Origin: an uncultured Clostridia bacterium
GTDB taxonomy: Bacteria > Bacillota > Clostridia > Lachnospirales > Lachnospiraceae
Reading direction: 5' to 3'
Assembly (NCBI GenBank): GCA_946405675.1
Contig: CAMJIC010000008.1
Location: 1-25,460 of the forward strand
Length of the DNA: 25,460 bases
Positions 10,703-17,876 of this stretch are shown here, piece by piece. Within the stretch, counting starts at the first letter, position 1; every line of letters begins with the position of its first letter. The translations under genes and the position numbers were made by a program. The notes below the pieces were generated by a model. It was not told where the DNA came from and made no database searches. It saw nothing but the letters and a program-made list of their open reading frames with translations.

Positions 10703-11737
10703 TTATTCGATCACGCAGATCCAGCCTTCCGGCGCTTCCAGCCGTCCCATCTGGATACCGGTGAGCGTATCATAGAGCTTCTTCATGACCGGCCCCATGT
10801 CATCCATCCCGCTCGGGAACTCATACATCGTCCCATGGTCAAAGATCCTTCCCACCGGGGAAATGACGGCTGCCGTCCCGCACAGTCCGCACTCCGCGAA
10901 CTCGCCCTTCTTCACCTCGTCGAACAGAACCTCCCGCTCCTCTACCTGCATGCCAAGGATCTCCCTTGCGATATAGACAAGGCTCCTGCGCGTGATCGAC
11001 GGAAGGATGCTGGAACTCTTCGGAACCACCAGCGTGCCGTCCTTCTTCACCAGAAGCACATTCGCCCCGCCCGTCTCCTCGATCTTCGTGCGGGTTGCCG
11101 GATCCAGGTAGAGGTTCTCATCGAACCCGTTCCGATGCGCATCCATGATCGGATGCAGGCTCATGGCATAATTCAGTCCCGCCTTGATGTGTCCTGTCCC
11201 ATGAGGCGCCGCGCGGTCAAAATCGGAGATGCGGATCGTGATCGGCTTCGCTCCGCCCTTAAAGTACGGTCCCACAGGCGTGGTCAGAATCCGGAACTGA
11301 TATTCATCGGCAGGCTTGACGCCGATGACTGCATTGCTGCCGAACATATACGGGCGGATGTACAGCGTCGCGCCGCTTCCATACGGAGCGACCCACGCCT
11401 CGTTCGCCCTCACGGTCGCCTTCACGGCCTCGACCCACTGGTCAACCGGATAGAACGGCATCTCAAGCCGCTCACAGGAATCCTTCATGCGCTGCGCATT
11501 GAGATCCGGGCGAAATGTGACGATATGCCCATCCTCTGTCGTATACGCCTTCAGGCCTTCAAAGCAGGACTGGGAATACTGCAGGACACCCGCGCATTCA
11601 TTGATCACGACATTCGCATCCTGTGTCAGGGTTCCTTCCTCCCAGGCACCGTCTCTGTAATTCGCGACAAACCGATAGTCTGTCTTGATATACCCAAAGC
11701 CGAGCGCCGACCAGTCGATCTGTTTCTTTTCCACCAT
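10703..11737 (-). CDS. ilvE: Branched-chain amino acid aminotransferase
   Basis: This 344-residue PLP enzyme of fold type IV interconverts leucine, isoleucine and valine with their 2-oxo acids. Visible marks are the N-terminal IDWSALGFGYIKTDYRF, YSQSCFEGLKAY, IRPYMFGSN, the PLP lysine at about residue 185 in HIKAGLNYAMSL, and EETGGANVLLV before SSSILPSITRRSL. The start at 11737 gives the family-typical N terminus; AGGG lies 9 nt upstream. The longer open frame to 11848 covers the promoter. No T-box was seen in the leader of roughly 90 nt. Confidence 0.93.
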   Translation of the reverse strand: MVEKKQIDWSALGFGYIKTDYRFVANYRDGAWEEGTLTQDANVVINECAGVLQYSQSCFEGLKAYTTEDGHIVTFRPDLNAQRMKDSCERLEMPFYPVDQWVEAVKATVRANEAWVAPYGSGATLYIRPYMFGSNAVIGVKPADEYQFRILTTPVGPYFKGGAKPITIRISDFDRAAPHGTGHIKAGLNYAMSLHPIMDAHRNGFDENLYLDPATRTKIEETGGANVLLVKKDGTLVVPKSSSILPSITRRSLVYIAREILGMQVEEREVLFDEVKKGEFAECGLCGTAAVISPVGRIFDHGTMYEFPSGMDDMGPVMKKLYDTLTGIQMGRLEAPEGWICVIE

Positions 11738-11835
11738 AATCAAACCCTGCCTTTCTTCCCTTGCCCGCTCAGATTCCGCGCAATGCCCTGCGTCCCCCTC
11801 ATCCGGGCAGATCGTTTTGATATTGCTTTTTATCG

Positions 11836-11864
11836 AGTTTAGCACCACGTTTTTTTGCCGTCAA
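11836..11864 (-). promoter_or_regulatory. Sigma-A promoter of ilvE
   Basis: On the minus strand TTGACG (11859-11864) and TAAACT (11836-11841) are spaced by exactly 17 nt. The predicted transcript start is near 11829. Confidence 0.7.
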
Positions 11865-12013
11865 TAATGTGTATGCAATTGCGTTTCGACAATCTTTGAC
11901 GTATATTTAAGATGTAGGTGGAGAAAATTCCTGAAACGGAAGTAACGATTGATTTGCATTCGCAACAGATGCACGATGACATTCGGATACAGTTCTGAGG
12001 AGAGACTGACGAA

Positions 12014-13978
12014 ATGCAGAAAAAACAACTGACAAGGATACGGCAATCTGCAGTCGCGGGGGTCTGTACGCTTGCGCTCCTGTCCGGCAGCGCAGGAGCC
12101 TTTGCCGATGAGATCACCTTCGATGATGGATCCGACAGCGGCTCCGTCGGTTCCGGGATCGATGCCGGAATTGACGCGGGAATCGATGCCGGTTTTGATT
12201 CCGGCGCGTCGGACAGCCCCTTCCTGATCGAGGATACAGGTGAGGATGTCATGTATAACGCCGGCGTCCCGATGGATACGCTTCAGGATGCCATGGCGGC
12301 AGGAGATACCAAAACCCTGGACAAGATCGCAAGCCTTGGCGCTCTGACCGGTGAAAGCAGCACCCCTTCCTCCGGCGGGTCAGGCATCGGCGGGGGCGGC
12401 GCCTTCCGTGGAAGCCCTGACGACGAAGAAGATGAGGAATATTATGACCTCCATCTGGACGAAGGAGATGCGGATGAAGTCGAGACAAAGCAGACCGAGC
12501 TGAATGAAAGCCCCGGTCCCCTGATCGCTGCGAATGCTGACCGCATCCAGGAGCACCTGGACGCGATGGGACAGGTGGAAAGCCCTACCGGATCAGACGG
12601 CGAGCTTGCCGTTGCCTCTTATATCGAGACAAAGATGGCGGAGATGGGATATACCGTCCAGGAGCAGGCATTTCATGAAGGAACCCTGAACGAGGAGGGC
12701 GTGGATGCCCCAGGCGTCAATATCCTTGCCGAGCGCGGGGCCAATTCACAGAATAACCGCAAGAAGGACATTTTCCTTGTAGTGACCCACTACGACTCCA
12801 AGCGCTCCCCTGATGAGGGAGATCCCTTCGCCAATGACAAGTCAGGTGCCGCCGCATTGATCGAGTCCGCGCGCATTCTCGCAGAGGTCGTCACGGATAC
12901 CGATATCTGTTACCTCTTCCTGTCCGGAGAAGAGGACGGCGGATACGGCGCGCAGAGTTTCCTGGCGGCGCTGAGCGATGAAAACCGCTCCCGCATCACC
13001 GGTGTCCTTTCGGTAGAGCGTGTCGGCTATGATTCAGATACGCCATATGTGCTGAAGACGCTGACCGGCGAGAGCAACCCTGTCGGAGATATCATCCAGC
13101 CGCTGGGCATCGCGAATGACGCGCACCTGGCCCTCCGTCCGGAACAGAATCCCCAGGACGAGGCCGGGACCTGGGTTGCAGTCGGCGAAAGCTCTGACGG
13201 CTACATCGATGAACGTACCGCGCAGCAGATCGCCGCAGCGCAGGCCGGCGAAGACATTGCCGGAGATCATGCGATCGATATTGATACCGGGGAATACCTG
13301 CAGGAAGAAGCCTCTTCAGAGGAGACATTTGAGCTGGATGAGGAAGAGACGGAGACAGAAGGCGAGCCGGTTCCGATGCCCAGTGCATGGAGCTACCTGA
13401 AGGACAGCTCCACCTCCCTGGCAAGCTTCGCCGACCAGCCCTTCCCCGTGGTAAAGGTCAGCCAGTATATGCCGCAGCTTGACGCCGCCAGCTATGAAGA
13501 GACGATCGCCCTCGGGCTTGCGGATACGACGTCTGGCGCCGTGGACGAAGCGGTGGCGCTTGAATCAGGCGCGGGATCAGAAACCGCCCCGGATATTACG
13601 GTTGAGACCAATGCGGATCACACCGCAGCCGGAACGGTCCAGCTGGAGGATTCCAGCCTGACCGGATCTGCGGACGAGATCACCGTATCGCTGGAAGAAG
13701 CCTCGTCCCTGTCTGAAAGCGCGGATGCACAGGCAGATGGCACAGATCCGCAGGCCGGTGTCCAGGCCGCACAGCCGGACCAAGCCACCGCAGGCGATCC
13801 TGCGGCCCAGGAGGCCCTTCCGGGCATGGATTCCCAGGACGCGCTCGCGGGCATGGACATTCCTGCCACGGAGAGCGGGCTGTATAACGATTATCCAGTC
13901 GTGAACGCCTCCCGGATCGCAGATACCACCAACGTGGTCGCGGCGGCGCTGGCGCAGATCATGGATCCTGCGACCTGA
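12014..13978 (+). CDS. Secreted M28-like metallopeptidase, acidic, possibly inactive
   Basis: The 654-residue protein has a Sec signal peptide (residues 1-31: MQKKQLTRIR, hydrophobic core, cleavage after AFA). An acidic Gly/Asp-rich stretch with four GIDA-type units follows (about 48-63). An M28 aminopeptidase-like domain spans roughly 170-480. Metal-site candidates are H259 and D261 in THYDS, D275 in ANDKSG, E306/E307 in SGEEDGG, and E335 in SVERVGYD where the family usually has Asp. The last histidine, normally in a SDH-ASF motif, appears replaced: the matching stretch reads STSLASF with Leu469. The tail (about 500-640) is low-complexity, rich in Ala, Asp, Glu and Gln, without a sorting motif. 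AGGAGA lies 10 nt before the ATG. A weak TATATT (11902-11907) could be its -10 box. Confidence 0.82.
   Translation: MQKKQLTRIRQSAVAGVCTLALLSGSAGAFADEITFDDGSDSGSVGSGIDAGIDAGIDAGFDSGASDSPFLIEDTGEDVMYNAGVPMDTLQDAMAAGDTKTLDKIASLGALTGESSTPSSGGSGIGGGGAFRGSPDDEEDEEYYDLHLDEGDADEVETKQTELNESPGPLIAANADRIQEHLDAMGQVESPTGSDGELAVASYIETKMAEMGYTVQEQAFHEGTLNEEGVDAPGVNILAERGANSQNNRKKDIFLVVTHYDSKRSPDEGDPFANDKSGAAALIESARILAEVVTDTDICYLFLSGEEDGGYGAQSFLAALSDENRSRITGVLSVERVGYDSDTPYVLKTLTGESNPVGDIIQPLGIANDAHLALRPEQNPQDEAGTWVAVGESSDGYIDERTAQQIAAAQAGEDIAGDHAIDIDTGEYLQEEASSEETFELDEEETETEGEPVPMPSAWSYLKDSSTSLASFADQPFPVVKVSQYMPQLDAASYEETIALGLADTTSGAVDEAVALESGAGSETAPDITVETNADHTAAGTVQLEDSSLTGSADEITVSLEEASSLSESADAQADGTDPQAGVQAAQPDQATAGDPAAQEALPGMDSQDALAGMDIPATESGLYNDYPVVNASRIADTTNVVAAALAQIMDPAT
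12155..12202 (+). repeat. 12-nt tandem repeat in the M28-like gene
   Basis: Four 12-nt units (GGGATCGATGCC and variants) encode GIDA, GIDA, GIDA and GFDS directly after the signal peptide region. The units differ at wobble positions, so the repeat is not fresh. Confidence 0.8.
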
Positions 13979-13985
13979 CGATGTA

Positions 13986-14140
13986 AGGATCTGTTACAGA
14001 ATAACTTGTACATCTGACTTGTCCAAACGCTCATCTGCTGCGTTGGAAAGCCTCGCCGTAGCCCGCTACGGCTGCGTTTTCCTCCTTGCATATGAACGTT
14101 TGTCCTGCGTCATATGTACAAGTTATTTCTGAACAGCTCC
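13986..14140 (+). repeat. Dispersed 3'-end repeat, copy 3 (complete, hairpin-forming)
   Basis: The left half (13986-14061) is identical to copy 2. The right half is an imperfect inverted copy of the left: AATAACTTGTACAT near the left end matches ATGTACAAGTTATT near the right end, and the outer GGATCTGTT matches AACAGCTCC. A perfect inner hairpin GCCGTAGC-CC-GCTACGGC marks the centre. The whole 154-nt unit can fold as one long stem. It begins 8 nt after the stop of the M28-like gene. No coding potential is apparent. Confidence 0.9.
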
Positions 14141-14216
14141 TAATTGATTTCTGAGCTGTGTCATCGAATGAAAAGACAAACAGGCCGGGCTTCGGCCAGG
14201 TCTCATAACGAAGACT

Positions 14217-14260
14217 ACACCCCCGCCGGCAGGCCTTCCTGCCAGTGGGGGTGTTCTTCA
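14217..14260. terminator. Bidirectional hairpin terminator between M28-like gene and lysC
   Basis: ACACCCCC (14217-14224) pairs with GGGGGTGT (14247-14254), and GGCAGG pairs with CCTGCC inside. The stem is strong but the T-tracts are poor (TCTTC on plus, AGTCTTC on minus). It sits between converging genes. The rest of 13979-14339 holds the copy 3 repeat and small GC-rich palindromes near 14271-14295. Confidence 0.55.
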
Positions 14261-14339
14261 TGTCATTCCTGCCTGCAGGCCGCAGCCTGCCTGCGTTTCC
14301 ATGACGCAATCTCATTCCATTTCGGATCCATTCTGCCGG

Positions 14340-15659
14340 TCACACGTCATTTTCGATGAATTCCCGGTAAATCGCACGGATCGCACGCTTGAAGTCTTCA
14401 TTCTGAACACCCACGATGATGTTCAGCTCACTCGAACCCTGGTCGATCATCTTGATGTTGATGCCTGCATTCGCGAGCGCAGTGCACAGACGCCCTGCGG
14501 TACCCTGGGCATTCTTCATCCCGCGGCCCACGATGGCGACAAGCGCAAGATCCGACTCCAGATAGATCTTATCCGGATTGACCGCCCTGTGCAGCCCCGC
14601 GATCACGTCCTGCTCCTTATCCGCAAACTCCTCCTGATGCACCAGCACCGAGAAAGTATCGATCCCGGAGGGCGTATGCTCAAAGGAAATGCCATTTTCC
14701 TCAAAGACCTGCAGGACACGCCGCCCGAATCCGATCTCTGAGTTCATCATGGCCTTATCCACCGTGATGGAGCAAAAACCTGTCCTTCCCGCGATCCCTG
14801 TGATCACATGCCGCGGGCTGCGCACGGTAGACTCCACGATCAGCGTACCATGGTCATCCGGCCGGTTGGTATTCCGGATATTGATCGGGATGCCCTCAGC
14901 CCGGACCGGAAAGATCGCATCTTCATGCAGGACAGACGCCCCCATGTAGGATAGCTCACGCAGCTCCCTGTAAGTGACCGTCTCAATCACCTCCGGATTT
15001 TCAACGATCCTGGGATCGCAGGCAAGGCAGCCTGACACATCCGTCCAGTTCTCATAGACATTCGCCCTGACTGCCCGGGCTATGATCGAACCTGTGATAT
15101 CAGACCCGCCCCTTGAAAATGTCTTGATGCTCCCGTCCGGCATCGCTCCGTAAAAGCCCGGGATCACCGCAACTCCTACATTTCTCAGCCGTTCACGGCA
15201 CACATCGTTGGTGCCCTCCGCGTCAAAATTCCCATGGGCGTCAAACAGGATGACATCCTTCGCATCGATAAACTTGCAGCCCAGATAATTCGCCAGCACG
15301 ATCCCGTTCAGGTACTCGCCACGGCTGGCCGCATAGTCCCTTCCGGCCCTTCTGCGGAAATAGTCTTCAATCACGGCAAACTCTTCCTCGAGAGAAAGGT
15401 TCAGGGAAAGACCATCTATGATCTCCTGATACCGGCTGGCGATTATTTTCATATCTCCGCTAATCTCCTGCCCCTGGGCAGCCTTGTCATAGCACCGGTA
15501 CAGCATATCCGTGACTTTCGTATCATCTGAATAACGCTTGCCCGGCGCAGAGGGAATGATGAATCTTCTGTCCGGATCGGAATGCACGATCTCCCCGACC
15601 TTCGCCATCTGTGTTGCGCTGGCAAGTGAACTGCCGCCGAATTTTGTTACCTTCAGCAT
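14340..15659 (-). CDS. lysC: Aspartate kinase
   Basis: This 439-residue monofunctional aspartokinase phosphorylates aspartate, the first step toward lysine, threonine and methionine. The amino-acid kinase domain starts KFGGSSLASA at residues 6-15 and includes FSRGGSDITGSIIARA near 181-196. Two ACT domains form the C-terminal third, ending NAGINIKMIDQGSSELNIIVGVQNEDF, so feedback control by an amino acid is likely. The ribosome binding site is modest (CAGGTAAG). It is the third gene of dapA - dapB - lysC, with 225 nt of hairpin-rich spacer before it. Its end faces the M28-like gene. Confidence 0.95.
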   Translation of the reverse strand: MLKVTKFGGSSLASATQMAKVGEIVHSDPDRRFIIPSAPGKRYSDDTKVTDMLYRCYDKAAQGQEISGDMKIIASRYQEIIDGLSLNLSLEEEFAVIEDYFRRRAGRDYAASRGEYLNGIVLANYLGCKFIDAKDVILFDAHGNFDAEGTNDVCRERLRNVGVAVIPGFYGAMPDGSIKTFSRGGSDITGSIIARAVRANVYENWTDVSGCLACDPRIVENPEVIETVTYRELRELSYMGASVLHEDAIFPVRAEGIPINIRNTNRPDDHGTLIVESTVRSPRHVITGIAGRTGFCSITVDKAMMNSEIGFGRRVLQVFEENGISFEHTPSGIDTFSVLVHQEEFADKEQDVIAGLHRAVNPDKIYLESDLALVAIVGRGMKNAQGTAGRLCTALANAGINIKMIDQGSSELNIIVGVQNEDFKRAIRAIYREFIENDV

Positions 15660-15721
15660 ATCTTACCTGTCTCCCCATCCTGTTTGCAGAAAGCACAGCC
15701 TGAGCGTGCCGCTGTTTTTAT

Positions 15722-15865
15722 GTAACAGTTCAGAACCCCTGGTTCTGAACTGTTACGTCAGTCCGCCATGCAAATTTTTGCTTCGCAAAAATGGCGGACT
15801 GACTGCACTATTTACGTTTTCATACGTCACTTGCGGTCCCGCAAGTGACTGTGCTGAACAGTTAC
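15722..15865. repeat. Three-hairpin element between dapB and lysC
   Basis: Hairpin 1 has arms GTAACAGTTCAGAACC (15722-15737) and GGTTCTGAACTGTTAC (15741-15756), a perfect 16-bp stem. Hairpin 2 pairs GTCAGTCCGCCAT (15757-15769) with ATGGCGGACTGAC (15791-15803) and continues as TTTTGC/GCAAAA. Hairpin 3 pairs GTCACTTGCG (15826-15835) with CGCAAGTGAC (15840-15849). The element is bounded on the right by CTGAACAGTTAC (15854-15865), so its outer ends are near-inverted copies of each other. No open frame of interest lies inside. Confidence 0.85.
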
Positions 15866-15884
15866 GTTTTTATTACTCTATGAT

Positions 15885-16640
15885 TTACCCGATCACGTCT
15901 GCCATGGTATAAAGACCCGGCCCTTTCCCGGCCAGGAACTTCGCGGCTGCCAACGCACCCTTTCCAAAGATGCTCCTTGAATACGCGATATGGTTGAATT
16001 CGATCACTTCATCCGGCCCTGCGAAAATGACCTCATGCGTGCCGGGAATATTCCCGCCCCGGACGGCGCTGATGCCGATCTCCTTCGGTCTGCGCTTCTC
16101 CAGACGCTCAGAACGGTCAAACGTAAAGCTGTAAGCGTTGTCCATTCCCTCGTTGATGCTCTCCGCCAGCGCAAGCGCCGTTCCGCTGGGCGCATCCTTC
16201 TTCTGATTGTGATGCCGTTCCACGATCTCTATGTCGAAGCCCTCCGGCGCAAGCTTTCCTGCCGCTTCCTTCACCAGCTTCAGAAGGAGATTGATTCCAA
16301 GGGACATATTCGCGGACCTGAGCACAGCGACCTTCCGCGCATCCTCACCGATCCTGCGGATCTGTTCCTCCGACAGCCCTGTCGTACAGACCACCACCGG
16401 AACCTGATGATCCACAGCGTAGTCCATCATCCCGTCAAACACTTTCGGAGAGCTGAAATCCACGATCACATCCGGCGTCTCCTGCACCTCGCCGATGCTC
16501 CCATACACCGGATAATCGCCCGCGCATGTTCCCGCTACATCGATTCCCGCAACGATCCCGATCTCCGGATCCGCTGCCGCAAGCTCCGTGATCACTTTTC
16601 CCATCCGGCCATTGCAGCCGGTCAACAGTACCTTTGTCAT
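15885..16640 (-). CDS. dapB: 4-hydroxy-tetrahydrodipicolinate reductase
   Basis: The 251-residue enzyme reduces the product of DapA with NAD(P)H in the diaminopimelate-lysine pathway. The N terminus has the dinucleotide-binding GCNGRMG at residues 8-14. The catalytic region is ERHHNQKKDAPSGTA at 141-155, with H143/H144 and K147/K148. The start at 16640 gives the normal N terminus; the preceding GGAG is about 14 nt away, which is long. The open frame extends 49 codons upstream through a hairpin array and is not coding. It lies 213 nt after dapA on the same strand. Confidence 0.95.
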   Translation of the reverse strand: MTKVLLTGCNGRMGKVITELAAADPEIGIVAGIDVAGTCAGDYPVYGSIGEVQETPDVIVDFSSPKVFDGMMDYAVDHQVPVVVCTTGLSEEQIRRIGEDARKVAVLRSANMSLGINLLLKLVKEAAGKLAPEGFDIEIVERHHNQKKDAPSGTALALAESINEGMDNAYSFTFDRSERLEKRRPKEIGISAVRGGNIPGTHEVIFAGPDEVIEFNHIAYSRSIFGKGALAAAKFLAGKGPGLYTMADVIG

Positions 16641-16700
16641 ATTCCGATTCTTAACTCCTATCCTTGATTCCCGCTGCCATACGCAGACGGCAGGCAATGT

Positions 16701-16847
16701 CCGGTACGTCTCCGCCTGATGCGGAGACGTACCTATGCCTTTCTCCCCGGCAAGGAAGCCGGGGAGAAACCCGCCTCCGGCGGGCACGCTCCTTCGGAGC
16801 TGGGCGGTTTCCGGTGCGTCTCCGCCTGATGCGGAGACGTACCTATG
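16701..16847. repeat. Five-hairpin array between dapA and dapB
   Basis: Five stems follow one another. A is GGTACGTCTCCGC (16703-16715) with GCGGAGACGTACC (16721-16733). B is TTTCTCCCCGGC (16740) with GCCGGGGAGAAA (16758). C is CCCGCC/GGCGGG (16770-16784). D is GCTCC/GGAGC (16788-16800). E (16813-16843) repeats A. The 37-nt blocks 16701-16737 and 16811-16847 differ at one base, leaving a G-T pair in E. Stem C read on the minus strand is followed by TTTCT. Confidence 0.88.
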
Positions 16848-16853
16848 GTTCCT

Positions 16854-17738
16854 TTACAGGATACCGTAATCCTGCATGGACTTTCTCAGACGCTCTACGT
16901 TCTTCGCCTCCATCTCAGACATCGGCAGACGGAGCGGCCCGACCTCTTTCCCCATCAGGTTCATTGCTGTCTTGACCGGGATCGGATTCACCTCGCAGAA
17001 CAGGGAGCCGATCAGATCCAGTGCTTCCAGCTGCAGGCGTGCGCTTCTGGCCGTATCGCCGTCAAACCACGCCTGGCAGATCTCATGCGTCTGGCGGGGC
17101 GCAACATTGGACAGAACCGAAATCACACCGACACCGCCGAGGGAAAGGATCGGCACGATCTGGTCATCATTGCCCGAATACAGGTCGATCGCGTCCCCTG
17201 CCAGCGCCTTGACCTTCGCGATCTGGGAAATGTTCCCGCTGGCCTCTTTGACGGCGCGTACATGCTCCGTATGCTCTGCAAGATACGCGATCGTCTCCGG
17301 CAGAAGATTACAGCCGGTGCGGCTTGGCACATTGTAAAGGATCATCGGGATATTCACATCCTCCGATATCCTTGTATAATGCTCGATCAATCCCTTCTGG
17401 GTCGCTTTATTATAATATGGAGTAACCAGAAGCAGTCCATCCGCTCCCATCTGCTCCGCTTCCTTCGACATCAAGACCGCATCCTGCGTACAGTTGGAGC
17501 CGGTTCCGGCAATGACCGGAATGCGGTGATCCACAAATCTGACGCACTCCCCGATTACCTTCAGGTGCTCCTCGACTGTCAGGCATGCCGACTCCCCAGT
17601 CGTTCCGCAGATAATGACCGCGTCCGTTCCGGCAGCGATCTGTTCCTCGATCAGCTCGTGAAGCTTCGCATAATTCACACTCTCATCCGCGTGCATGGGC
17701 GTAACGATCGCAACTCCTGCTCCCTTAAAAATCGCCAT
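16854..17738 (-). CDS. dapA: 4-hydroxy-tetrahydrodipicolinate synthase
   Basis: This 294-residue class I aldolase condenses pyruvate with aspartate semialdehyde, the branch point into lysine synthesis. It carries GTTGES at residues 45-50, YNVPSRTG at 135-142 with catalytic Tyr135, and the Schiff-base Lys164 in VKEASGN. AAAGGAGG lies 7 nt before the ATG at 17738; the frame is open upstream only through the promoter. It is the first gene of the dapA - dapB - lysC run, driven by a near-consensus promoter. I found no lysine riboswitch: the leader is only about 55 nt. Confidence 0.96.
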   Translation of the reverse strand: MAIFKGAGVAIVTPMHADESVNYAKLHELIEEQIAAGTDAVIICGTTGESACLTVEEHLKVIGECVRFVDHRIPVIAGTGSNCTQDAVLMSKEAEQMGADGLLLVTPYYNKATQKGLIEHYTRISEDVNIPMILYNVPSRTGCNLLPETIAYLAEHTEHVRAVKEASGNISQIAKVKALAGDAIDLYSGNDDQIVPILSLGGVGVISVLSNVAPRQTHEICQAWFDGDTARSARLQLEALDLIGSLFCEVNPIPVKTAMNLMGKEVGPLRLPMSEMEAKNVERLRKSMQDYGIL

Positions 17739-17770
17739 ACTCCATCCTCCTTTATCATGGAACAACAAAA

Positions 17771-17793
17771 GGCCGGCGCACTCAGCGCCCGCC
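17771..17793 (-). promoter_or_regulatory. Hairpin at the start of the dapA leader
   Basis: GGCGGGCGC and GCGCCGGCC pair over 9 positions with one G-G mismatch around TGAGT, followed by TTTTGTTGTT on the minus strand. It resembles a terminator, but the predicted transcript start (near 17794) is at its first base. A 5'-end stabilising hairpin is therefore as likely as an attenuator. Confidence 0.5.
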
Positions 17794-17800
17794 CGCCGAC

Positions 17801-17829
17801 AATATAACATTGCTAAATTGGTCTGTCAA
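17801..17829 (-). promoter_or_regulatory. Sigma-A promoter of dapA-dapB-lysC
   Basis: On the minus strand a perfect TTGACA (17824-17829) and TATATT (17801-17806) are spaced by 17 nt. Confidence 0.85.
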
Positions 17830-17876
17830 TCCTTTTGCGCCGGGAAACCGTGGCGGATGCCCCTGAAAATTACAGC

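Noticed and set aside
11738..11835. T-box or leucine/isoleucine leader upstream of ilvE
   Set aside because: The leader is about 90 nt, with no T-box consensus, no terminator-antiterminator pair and no run of branched-chain codons.
10688..11842. 384-codon plus-strand frame antisense to ilvE
   Set aside because: A composition shadow of ilvE with no recognisable domain; its start lacks a good ribosome binding site.
16701..16847. CRISPR array
   Set aside because: The two 37-nt copies are single palindromic hairpins with one unrelated stretch between them; there is no regular series of repeats and spacers and no cas gene.
16845..17807. 320-codon plus-strand frame antisense to dapA
   Set aside because: dapA on the other strand has all catalytic residues, a strong ribosome binding site and a promoter. 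The antisense translation looks random.
17739..17876. Lysine riboswitch upstream of dapA
   Set aside because: The region is too short, the promoter lies only about 60-90 nt before the gene, and the L-box core is not visible.
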